Source: Bacillota bacterium (GTDB lineage: Bacteria > Bacillota > Clostridia > Christensenellales > Aristaeellaceae). Taken from it: a stretch of DNA of 11,082 nucleotides. The stretch spans positions 1-11,082 of the forward strand of contig JAEWNM010000354.1 in assembly GCA_023392755.1 (NCBI GenBank), in the 5' to 3' direction. A model generated the notes under the pieces. It had not been told where the DNA came from. It ran no database searches and saw only the letters and a program-made list of their open reading frames with translations. Position 1 is the stretch's first letter, and each line of letters begins with the position of its first letter. The position numbers and the translations under genes are program-made. Shown here one piece after another: positions 5,965 through 11,082 of the stretch.

Positions 5965-5993
5965 TTGACAGTTTTTAGCCCGGTTAGTATACT
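5965..5993 (+). promoter_or_regulatory. Strong sigma-A promoter of the rpmH operon
   Basis: TTGACA (5965-5970), exactly 17 nt, TATACT (5988-5993). Near consensus, as expected for a ribosomal protein operon. The start would be near 6000, giving a leader of about 80 nt. That leader contains the odd palindrome TACAAAACTTTTGTA (6049-6063) just ahead of the GAGGAG site. The promoter is divergent to that of the LacI gene, with about 80 bp between the two -35 boxes. Confidence 0.9.
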
Positions 5994-6082
5994 AGAATAG
6001 CTGTTTTGTGGTATTTTGCGCCGTTAAAATCGCGGTGCGCGTCACAGATACAAAACTTTTGTAAAACGAGGAGTGTTGTTTC

Positions 6083-6217
6083 ATGTTCCGTACCTACCAG
6101 CCTAAAAAGCGCCAGCGCAGCAAGGTGCACGGCTTCCGTGCCCGTATGTCCACCAAAAACGGGCGCCGTGTATTGGCTGCCCGCCGCCGCCGCGGCCGCA
6201 AGGTTTTAACCGTTTGA
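6083..6217 (+). CDS. rpmH: 50S ribosomal protein L34
   Basis: Forty-four residues, the standard length. It begins MFRTYQPKKRQRSKVHGFRA and continues with RMSTKNGRRVLAARRRRGRKVLTV, the near-invariant L34 pattern (T.QP..R.R...HGFR.RM.T..GR.VL..RR..GR..L). L34 is a small basic protein that binds 23S rRNA in the large subunit. GAGGAG lies 9 nt upstream of the ATG. It is first in the operon with rnpA, yidD, yidC and khpB. In most Bacteria rpmH lies next to dnaA at the origin; here the gene upstream is a LacI-type repressor. Confidence 0.98.
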   Translation: MFRTYQPKKRQRSKVHGFRARMSTKNGRRVLAARRRRGRKVLTV

Positions 6218-6378
6218 CGAGACGGTGGAACCAAAAGTCTGCATGGCTCAGCCCGCCCCGTTGCTTGCCACCGTGCGCAGTGGGTACGGGCTTTTCCAGT
6301 ATGAAAGGGCATTTTGCGATCGGCCGGCGCGGCCCTGTTCTGCGGCGCTTTGATCGAGCCTGAAACGAAGGGTTTTGC
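6218..6378 (+). other. 161-bp gap between rpmH and rnpA
   Basis: The gap is longer than in many Bacillota operons, where rnpA follows rpmH closely. It is GC-rich, with short complementary stretches (CCAC/GTGG near 6270-6290; CGATC/GATCG near 6317-6356), but has no U tract, so no intrinsic terminator. I see no promoter and no gene. It may hold an RNA processing site that separates abundant L34 message from the scarce rnpA message. Confidence 0.4.
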
Positions 6379-6723
6379 TTGCAACGTACATACCGCCTAC
6401 AGAAGAATAAGCAGTTCCAGTACGTATACCGGCGGGGGAAGAGCTCAGCCTGCAAAGATATCGTGCTTTTGCATGCCAGAGGTGCAGGGCTGAAGGTAGG
6501 CTTTTCCATAAGCAGAAAGATTGGCAATGCCGTAGTCCGCAACAAGGTGAAGCGTCGTTTGCGGGAATGCTTCCGCCCCTTTCTTGGACAAGTCAAAGCC
6601 GGCTGGTATGTGGTGGTTGCCCGGCCCGGGGCGGCCCAGGCGGAGTACCAGGATCTGGCAAGAGGGCTGGCTTATCTTCTGAAAAAGCAAAGCCTTCTTC
6701 GGGAGGGGAACGCGCCCAAATGA
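6379..6723 (+). CDS. rnpA: Ribonuclease P protein component
   Basis: Protein of 114 residues, usual for the family. It carries the N-terminal RL.KN.QF..VYRRGKS signature (6-22), a GFSISRKIGNAVVRNK segment (41-56) and the RNR-type helix NAVVRNKVKRRLRE (50-63), which contacts the RNase P RNA; the last base of the classic RNR is K here. It supports the catalytic RNA in cutting 5' leaders from pre-tRNAs. The start is a TTG at 6379 with GAAGGG 6 nt upstream; there is no ATG before the conserved region. A TTG start would keep levels low next to the highly expressed rpmH. Its stop overlaps the yidD ATG by 4 bp (ATGA). Confidence 0.96.
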   Translation: MQRTYRLQKNKQFQYVYRRGKSSACKDIVLLHARGAGLKVGFSISRKIGNAVVRNKVKRRLRECFRPFLGQVKAGWYVVVARPGAAQAEYQDLARGLAYLLKKQSLLREGNAPK

Positions 6724-6959
6724 AACGCCTGCTTTTGGCCATGATCCGTTTCTACAAGCGGAATATCAGCCCGCATTTGCCGGATGCATGCCGTTTCCAG
6801 CCTACCTGCTCCCAGTATGCCATGACCGCCATCGAGCGCTTCGGGGCACTTCGGGGCGGGTGGATGGCGTTTCGGCGGATTCTGCGGTGCAATCCCTTTC
6901 ACAAGGGCGGATACGATCCCGTGCCGGAGGATATGAACGCAACAATTAGGAGGGAATAG
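6720..6959 (+). CDS. yidD: Membrane protein insertion efficiency factor YidD
   Basis: Protein of 79 residues with the complete YidD core: RFYKRNISP (10-18), CRFQPTCSQYAMTAIERFG (24-42), RRILRCNPFHKGGYDPVP (52-69) including Cys 24, 30 and 57. YidD is a small membrane-associated protein that helps YidC insert inner-membrane proteins; its exact biochemical role is not settled in the family. The ATG at 6720 overlaps the rnpA stop (ATGA), so the two are translationally coupled. A longer frame upstream is only rnpA read in another frame. AGGAGG just before the stop serves the next gene, yidC, 5 bp downstream. Confidence 0.96.
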   Translation: MKRLLLAMIRFYKRNISPHLPDACRFQPTCSQYAMTAIERFGALRGGWMAFRRILRCNPFHKGGYDPVPEDMNATIRRE

Positions 6960-6964
6960 TCCAC

Positions 6965-7990
6965 ATGTTTCCATTCCTTAACGAACCCCTGAAGGCGATA
7001 TTGCTTGGCATATATTCCATTGTCGGCAATTATGGCTGGTCCATCGTACTCTTCACCCTGCTGATCCGTGCGCTGCTGATGCCTTTGGATGCCAAAAGCC
7101 GCAAGAGCATGCGCAAAACGCAGAAATTGCAGCCCCAGATCGCCGCTCTTCAAAAGAAGTACAAGAACGATAAGGAAAAGCTGCAGCAAAAAACGATGGA
7201 GCTTTACCGTAAGGAGCGTGTGAGCCCTCTTTCCGGCTGCCTGCCCATGCTGCTTTCGCTGCCTATCCTTTTTGGTATGTTCGGCGCCATGAACATTCTG
7301 GCCCACGAGCAGACCGCCGATCATGTGTTCACTTATCTTTCCGGCAAGGAACCGCAGTATGAAGGCTGGCTGTGGGTGAAAAACATATGGATGCCCGACA
7401 GCCCCTTTGCCCCCCTGGTACCGGATGAGAACAGCATCAAGCAGGTGGCGCCCGAAAACTGGCAGGCCGTTTACAGCAGGCTGAACGCCGACCAGAAGGC
7501 GGCCATCGATACGTTGAACCAGGGCTTGGGCGAGGATCAAAGGATCAACTTTGATTTCTCCAAGGAAGCCACACCCACTACGGTCGCGAAAATGGTCAAC
7601 GTCCTGAAGACCTCCGTGGAGCCGTATTATGAAAAGACGACCAAGGTGCCGGGCTGGGAGGGCATCAACCTGTTCATCGTCCAGCTTTCCATTTTCATGT
7701 CCTACAATGGCTTTTTCCTGCTGCCGCTCCTGGCGGCCGTGTCCCAGTTCCTGATGAGCTCCGCCATGCCGCAGACGCCCACCCAGGACGGGAAGCCGGG
7801 TACGGCCAACTTCATGAAATATTTCTTCCCCGTTTTTTCCCTTTTCATATGCTTCAGCTCCAACGCAGGCTTTGCGCTGTACTGGGTCACGGCCAACCTG
7901 ATTGCCGCGGCGCAAAACGTGCTGCTCAATAAGTACTTTGACGCGCAGGAAAAGAAAGCTGCCGCCGTGGGAGAGGGGACCGTAAAATGA
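6965..7990 (+). CDS. yidC: Membrane protein insertase YidC/Oxa1 family, with large external insert
   Basis: Protein of 341 residues. It inserts and folds membrane proteins, alone or with SecYEG. Visible parts: a first membrane segment at about 11-40 ending in LLIRALLMPLDAKSRKSM, with the conserved substrate-contacting arginine R35; a charged cytoplasmic hairpin at about 42-86 (KLQPQIAALQKKYKND...); TM at about 94-114 (GCLPMLLSLPILFGMF); TMs at about 248-267, 283-300 and 302-320 (ALYWVTANLIAAAQNVLL). There is no lipoprotein signal, unlike Bacillus SpoIIIJ. Between the second and third membrane segments lies an external loop of about 130 residues (118-247) with W136 and MPDSPFAP near its start; in Bacillus this loop is short, while Clostridia often have a longer one. 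The GGAGG at 6950-6954 ends 10 nt before the ATG. Its stop overlaps the khpB start (ATGA). Confidence 0.96.
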   Translation: MFPFLNEPLKAILLGIYSIVGNYGWSIVLFTLLIRALLMPLDAKSRKSMRKTQKLQPQIAALQKKYKNDKEKLQQKTMELYRKERVSPLSGCLPMLLSLPILFGMFGAMNILAHEQTADHVFTYLSGKEPQYEGWLWVKNIWMPDSPFAPLVPDENSIKQVAPENWQAVYSRLNADQKAAIDTLNQGLGEDQRINFDFSKEATPTTVAKMVNVLKTSVEPYYEKTTKVPGWEGINLFIVQLSIFMSYNGFFLLPLLAAVSQFLMSSAMPQTPTQDGKPGTANFMKYFFPVFSLFICFSSNAGFALYWVTANLIAAAQNVLLNKYFDAQEKKAAAVGEGTVK

Positions 7991-8955
7991 AAACGTACGA
8001 ATCGTCCGCTAAATCCATTGAGGAGGCCATATCAGCCGGTTTGGATCATTTGGGTGTATCCATCGGCGAGGTCACCATCGACATTCTGGAGGAAGGCAGC
8101 AAGGGACTGTTCGGCTTGTTTGGCAGCCGTTTGGCCAAAGTGCGCCTGACGCTCAAGGAGCAGGAAGAGGAATCCCTTTGGAATGCGCTGGCCAGGGAAA
8201 GCGAAAAGCCTGCCAGGGAAAGCAGATTCAGGGAAGACAGCTCCAAGAAGGAACCGCCAAAGCGTGAATCACCGCGAAAAGAAGAAGCCGCAAGGAGCGA
8301 AACCAGGCGGGAGGAGCCGAAAAAGGAAGCTGCCGCCGGGAAAAAGCCTGTGGAAAAGAAGTCTCCAGTAAAAGCGCCGGCCAAGGAAGCTATGCAGCCA
8401 ATCCGGGAGAGCCGGCCTGTGGCCGCTGCCTCCGCGGAGCCGACAGAACCGGTGGTTCCTGCGCCTCAGGCCGACCCCGCTTCGCCGGAGGGCAAGGCGC
8501 AGCAGTTCTTGCAAACGCTGACCGCCCTGATGGATGTGGGCGTCAGCGTGGCCGTATCACGGGACGCTGAAGGCAACGTGCTTGTCAATATGCAGGGCGA
8601 CACCCTCGGCATATTGATTGGACGCCGCGGCGAAACGCTGGATGCCTTGCAGTACCTGACCAGTCTGCTGGTCAATAAAGGTTCGGATCAATACATACGC
8701 GTGACGCTGGATACGGAAAATTACCGTGCCAAGCGGGAGGAGGCTTTGACCAGGCTGGCCAACCGCATGGCCAACCGGGCTGTCAAAACAGGCCGCAAGG
8801 TAGTGCTGGAGCCCATGAATCCCTATGAGCGCCGCATTCTCCACAGCGCGCTGCAGGCCAACGATGCCGTTACCACCCACAGCGAGGGCGAGGAACCCAA
8901 CCGCCATGTGGTCATCACCCTGAAAACCGAAAAGAACGGGAAGGCCGCCCAGTAA
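7987..8955 (+). CDS. khpB: RNA-binding protein KhpB (Jag/EloR) with long charged linker
   Basis: Protein of 322 residues. Jag_N domain at 1-52 (YESSAKSIEEAI...LEEGSKGLFGLFG), a low-complexity K/E/R/P/A linker at about 58-170, a KH domain at about 172-245 with the GRRG loop (212-215, IGRRGETLDALQYLTSLLVN), and an R3H domain at about 250-312 with R282-x3-H286 in MNPYERRILHSAL. In Streptococcus and others KhpB works with KhpA to bind RNA and control cell elongation and division. The linker is longer than in the ~205-residue Bacillus protein and is made of repeated EE/KK/RRE units that may be disordered. It is last in the operon; ATGA overlap with yidC. The usual downstream partners mnmE, mnmG and rsmG are absent. 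Confidence 0.95.
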   Translation: MKTYESSAKSIEEAISAGLDHLGVSIGEVTIDILEEGSKGLFGLFGSRLAKVRLTLKEQEEESLWNALARESEKPARESRFREDSSKKEPPKRESPRKEEAARSETRREEPKKEAAAGKKPVEKKSPVKAPAKEAMQPIRESRPVAAASAEPTEPVVPAPQADPASPEGKAQQFLQTLTALMDVGVSVAVSRDAEGNVLVNMQGDTLGILIGRRGETLDALQYLTSLLVNKGSDQYIRVTLDTENYRAKREEALTRLANRMANRAVKTGRKVVLEPMNPYERRILHSALQANDAVTTHSEGEEPNRHVVITLKTEKNGKAAQ

Positions 8956-8971
8956 CAGGCCGGCCCATGAC

Positions 8972-9014
8972 AAAGCAGCTCTTTTCCATAAAAGGAAGAG
9001 GGCTGCTTTTTTTT
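8972..9014 (+). terminator. Terminator of the rpmH-khpB operon
   Basis: AAAGCAGC (8972-8979) pairs with GCTGCTTT (9002-9009), with further pairing of CTTTTCC with GGAAGAG inside and an AT-rich loop, then eight T at 9007-9014. It closes the housekeeping operon before the next promoter at 9054. Confidence 0.93.
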
Positions 9015-9053
9015 GTTGGCCCGACTGCCTTTGGATTTGATGCGGATTTCCCC

Positions 9054-9082
9054 TTGACAAGCAATCTAATTAGTAATATAGT
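9054..9082 (+). promoter_or_regulatory. Sigma-A promoter of the 9115-9943 unit
   Basis: TTGACA (9054-9059), 17-nt spacer, TATAGT (9077-9082). The start would fall near 9089, only about 25 nt before the ATG at 9115. It is strong by sequence and surrounded by operator-like repeats (9066-9092). Confidence 0.85.
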
Positions 9083-9092
9083 AAATTAGTAA
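9066..9092. promoter_or_regulatory. Operator-like repeat over the -10
   Basis: CTAATT (9066-9071) and AATTAG (9084-9089) are inverted repeats separated by 12 bp. In addition AATTAGTAA occurs twice as a direct repeat (9068-9076 and 9084-9092) at a 16-bp pitch. The -10 box lies between the copies. TTAGTAA-type sites resemble those bound by MarR-family repressors in Bacillota, so repression by such a protein is possible. No regulator gene lies adjacent. Confidence 0.45.
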
Positions 9093-9114
9093 ATAAACAA
9101 AAGGAGCAGGGTTT

Positions 9115-9639
9115 ATGAAGATACCGGTAACGCTTAAACACAAGCCAGTGATTGTCAGCGAAAATTACGCCAATGTGGATGGGCGCATGGCTTATCATAC
9201 CGATGCACAGGGCCTGTCACTGGGGCTTGCCCAGTGGAATGACCGGGGCAAGGTGGATATCTCCGCCAAGGTTTGGCGCTATACGGGGGAAAAATGGTCC
9301 CGCCAGTCGGAGGAGATGCCGCTGCATCGCGTTTTGGATCTGGCCATTATGATCTGCCGCACCAAACGGCATTTTCAGGAGGCCTACAGGTATCCCAAAC
9401 TGTACGACGGGGATAAGCCGCAGTTGGACCGCATTCCCCTGCAGGGGGATGCCATGACCGTCAACATCTGTATGGATAATCTGCTGATTGACGAGGATAT
9501 CCGTTTGTTTCAGGATGCGCTGGCCAAGGATGATGAACTTTTGTCGGAGCGGATGCACTTATTGTCTGATTTGCTTAAGGAAATGGGGTATGGTCATGGA
9601 TACGCGGGAGAAAAGAAAAGCCCTTCAAAAGGAATATAA
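9115..9639 (+). CDS. Uncharacterised protein, DUF6530-like
   Basis: Protein of 174 residues, soluble, with no signal peptide or TM. It begins MKIPVTLKHKPVIVSENYAN and continues VDGRMAYHTDAQGLSLGLAQW (21-41). Then come a strand-rich part with DISAKVWRYTGEKWSRQSEE (48-67), a helix LHRVLDLAIMICRTKRHFQEAYR (70-92), and an acidic C-terminal helical part (DEDIRLFQDALAKDDELLSERM...LLKEMGYG). I recall this ENY..VDGR / LAQWNDRGK.DISAKVWR pattern as the DUF6530 group of Bacillota proteins without known function; this is memory, not a search. AAGGAG lies 8 nt before the ATG. The last ~15 residues (GHGYAGEKKSPSKGI) overlap the next gene by about 44-50 bp in another frame and look like a non-conserved tail. 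First gene of a two-gene unit. Confidence 0.8.
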   Translation: MKIPVTLKHKPVIVSENYANVDGRMAYHTDAQGLSLGLAQWNDRGKVDISAKVWRYTGEKWSRQSEEMPLHRVLDLAIMICRTKRHFQEAYRYPKLYDGDKPQLDRIPLQGDAMTVNICMDNLLIDEDIRLFQDALAKDDELLSERMHLLSDLLKEMGYGHGYAGEKKSPSKGI

Positions 9640-9943
9640 GGAAAGGGAGGAGGTCGGCTGCGTTAGTTTGTATGAAAATCTCAAAAATGGCAGATATCTG
9701 ATTATCGGCGAACCAAACCGCCACGGCGCTGAAAGCAGGTTTAGGTTTTCTGTGGCCACAGGCTCCTGCGCGCGTATGGAATTTGCACAGGATTGGGAAA
9801 TATACGGGCCGGAAGCATTTGCGTTTTCCATTATGGACACGCTGAAAAAAGGCCCGGAACAAACCTTGAAAGAGTTCAAGGATGACTTGGAGACGCTGGC
9901 TGAATTCTACAGGGCAAAGCGGAACCTGGACAAATCTTACTGA
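9596..9943 (+). CDS. Degenerate GIY-YIG-like protein
   Basis: Protein of 115 residues. The layout matches small stand-alone GIY-YIG proteins of Bacillota: basic N-terminal helix (DTREKRKALQKEYKER), GCVSLYENLKNGRYLIIGEPN (21-41; the place of G-[VI]-Y...Y-[VI]-G-S), then R48-x-R-F, a SCAR stretch, and LQ.DWNEYG-type ending here QDWEIYGPEAFAFSIMDTL (66-83), then an acidic helix. The two tyrosines of the GIY and YIG motifs are not in their normal places (GCV, IIG), and I see no clear catalytic Glu. It may therefore have lost nuclease activity and act as a binding protein, or belong to a divergent branch. Start unclear: ATG 9596 (GGGG 7-8 nt upstream) or ATG 9590 (AAGGA about 8 nt upstream). It overlaps the previous gene by 44 or 50 bp in the other frame, so translation is probably coupled. 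Confidence 0.65.
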   Translation: MDTREKRKALQKEYKEREEVGCVSLYENLKNGRYLIIGEPNRHGAESRFRFSVATGSCARMEFAQDWEIYGPEAFAFSIMDTLKKGPEQTLKEFKDDLETLAEFYRAKRNLDKSY

Positions 9944-10023
9944 AATGAGATTGAGCATAATCGGGTTGCTGAAAATTGTATGGATGGTTTTATTTTTTGC
10001 AGATTCCCTGAAAGCGTGCCGCG

Positions 10024-11082
10024 TCACTCGTCTTCCCGTACCACCTGCTGCCGGTAGCCCATTCCCAGCGGGAGTGTCGCGCCCATTGCCCACAGGTCAT
10101 AAGCCGCCATGTCCAGCTGGAAGGATGCTTCCTTCTCCTGACGGGCGGCTTTTGTATACACAAGCCCCTTGGGCAGGGAGTTCAAATAAGGCCGGGCATT
10201 TGGGCAAAAGCCCAGAAGACGGAAGGATTGGGGACGGCATTGCGCCAGTCGGCTGGAGGTCATATCCAGCAGTATGTGGGTCAGCAGCCTGTTCAGCCGG
10301 GCATATGTATAGCGTTTTGTTTTCAGTGCTTCAAGCAGGTCCCTGCGGGTTGTGTGGCGGGGCGCAAGGGCCATAATGCGGTGCTCCAGCCCCTCGCTTA
10401 CGTTGGGGTACAGGCGCAGCGCTTCGCTATCCAGACGGTGCAGTTTTTCCCTGAGCAAGATGTCCAATGCTTCCAGACGGTGGATGCAGCCATCCTCCAG
10501 CGCTTTTACAAGCGGCGGAAGCGCGGCCTCCGGAACCATATGCTCTATGCGGTGCCAGTCGCCGCGCCTGATGGCCTCCCGCGCGGCGGTGGCGGAGGCA
10601 TAGCCTTCCTGCCAGCCGGTGTCATGGTAGTCCCCCAGTCGCTTCACCGGAACGGGTATCATGGTGCTTCCTGTGCGCAGCATGGCCCGCAGGTAGCAGA
10701 TGGCCAGCACGTTGTTTGGGGCGGAGAGGATGCGGCCGCCTGGCTGCTCCAAGGCGTCCTGCATTGCGATTCCCTGGGCTTTTGCGTGGGATTGCCCTTT
10801 ATCAAGCTCCGAGCGGAGGGTTGCCTGAAACGCTTGCGTAGGCGCTTCCAGGAGATGGGCGGCGCGCATAAGGCCCGTCAGGTCCTCATCTTCGCAGCCG
10901 AAGGACACATGGCTTGCACCCATAGATGAAAGAATCGAAACGCCGCCCAGCGCAAAGAATTCAGCTTCCCTTACGGCATAGGCCGCCGGCAGCTCTACCA
11001 CCACATCCGCGCCCGAGCTTAACGCCATTTGCGCGCGCAGCCTGGGGGATACGATGGCGGCATCCCCGCGCTGTGTGAAGGG
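10024..11082 (-). CDS. tmcAL: tRNA(Met) cytidine acetate ligase TmcAL, N-terminus missing at window edge
   Basis: The frame is open to the window edge and gives 352 residues; the family has about 390-410, so some 40 N-terminal residues, with the nucleotide-binding HxGH-type motif, lie beyond. Visible landmarks are FTQRGDAAIV near the edge, MALSSGADVVVELP, AVREAEFFALGGVSILSSMGA, the LSAPNNVLAICYLRAM segment, YASATAAREAI, and KTKRYTYARLNRLLTHILLD in the C-terminal half. TmcAL uses acetate and ATP to acetylate C34 of elongator tRNA-Met (ac4C), which improves AUG reading. FGCEDED replaces the more usual FGSE-type stretch. No frameshift seen. It is convergent with the 9115-9943 unit; the 80 bp between them hold a T-rich stretch but no clear terminator hairpin. 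Confidence 0.93.
   Translation of the reverse strand, partial: PFTQRGDAAIVSPRLRAQMALSSGADVVVELPAAYAVREAEFFALGGVSILSSMGASHVSFGCEDEDLTGLMRAAHLLEAPTQAFQATLRSELDKGQSHAKAQGIAMQDALEQPGGRILSAPNNVLAICYLRAMLRTGSTMIPVPVKRLGDYHDTGWQEGYASATAAREAIRRGDWHRIEHMVPEAALPPLVKALEDGCIHRLEALDILLREKLHRLDSEALRLYPNVSEGLEHRIMALAPRHTTRRDLLEALKTKRYTYARLNRLLTHILLDMTSSRLAQCRPQSFRLLGFCPNARPYLNSLPKGLVYTKAARQEKEASFQLDMAAYDLWAMGATLPLGMGYRQQVVREDE

Noticed and set aside
5832..6082. Replication origin between the LacI gene and rpmH
   Set aside because: This is the usual place next to rpmH, but I found no TTATCCACA-like DnaA boxes and no AT-rich unwinding region; the stretch is explained by two divergent promoters.
6001..6082. 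Riboswitch or protein-binding leader ahead of rpmH
   Set aside because: The leader is only about 80 nt, shows only short complementary stretches and no known riboswitch core.
6094..6596. Minus-strand frames of 96 and 164 residues over rpmH and rnpA
   Set aside because: Arg/Pro-rich antisense of the two conserved genes; no ribosome binding site.
6899..7915. Minus-strand 338-residue frame opposite yidC
   Set aside because: Antisense of a strongly conserved gene; no recognisable domain in the translation.
9944..10023. Terminator between the convergent GIY-YIG-like and tmcAL genes
   Set aside because: Only a T-rich run is present; I could not find a stable stem on either strand.

Overview
This window looks like chromosomal DNA from a mid-to-high GC member of the Clostridia (Bacillota). 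The grounds are the gene order rpmH-rnpA-yidD-yidC-khpB(jag), good sigma-A promoters, AGGAGG-type ribosome binding sites, U-tract terminators, a Clostridia-type YidC with a large external loop, and a TmcAL gene. The order or family cannot be fixed from sequence alone; Oscillospirales or Christensenellales are guesses.

Layout. (1) 1-187: 3' end of a DDE transposase of an insertion sequence cut by the window edge, ending in a bidirectional terminator hairpin. (2) 190-500: no convincing gene, but an unusually dense run of perfect or near-perfect inverted repeats and a 19-bp direct repeat. (3) 509-1877, minus strand: a two-gene operon of an ECF sigma factor and a single-pass membrane protein that is probably its anti-sigma partner. 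(4) 2059-3459, minus: a proline/glutamine-rich membrane protein with three TM helices, an NTF2-like outer domain and a C-terminal Cys/His metal-site domain. (5) 3792-5795, minus: two transcription regulators, AraC/GyrI type and LacI type, each with its own promoter and terminator and no obvious target operon beside them. (6) 6083-8955, plus: the housekeeping cluster rpmH, rnpA, yidD, yidC, khpB behind a near-consensus promoter, closed by a strong terminator. Its genes serve tRNA 5' maturation (RnpA), ribosome assembly (L34), membrane protein insertion (YidC, YidD) and RNA binding in cell-envelope control (KhpB). (7) 9115-9943, plus: a two-gene unit (DUF6530-like protein and a degenerate GIY-YIG-like protein, overlapping) behind a strong promoter whose -10 sits inside an AT-rich repeat that looks like an operator. 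(8) 10024-11082, minus: tmcAL, 5' end cut off by the window.

The housekeeping cluster is notable for what is missing. dnaA is not upstream of rpmH, mnmE/mnmG/rsmG do not follow khpB, and I saw no DnaA-box cluster. Regulators and uncharacterised genes flank it instead. The least explained items are the hairpin array at 172-486 and the 9054-9943 unit. I did not find a clear new defence or mobile system.
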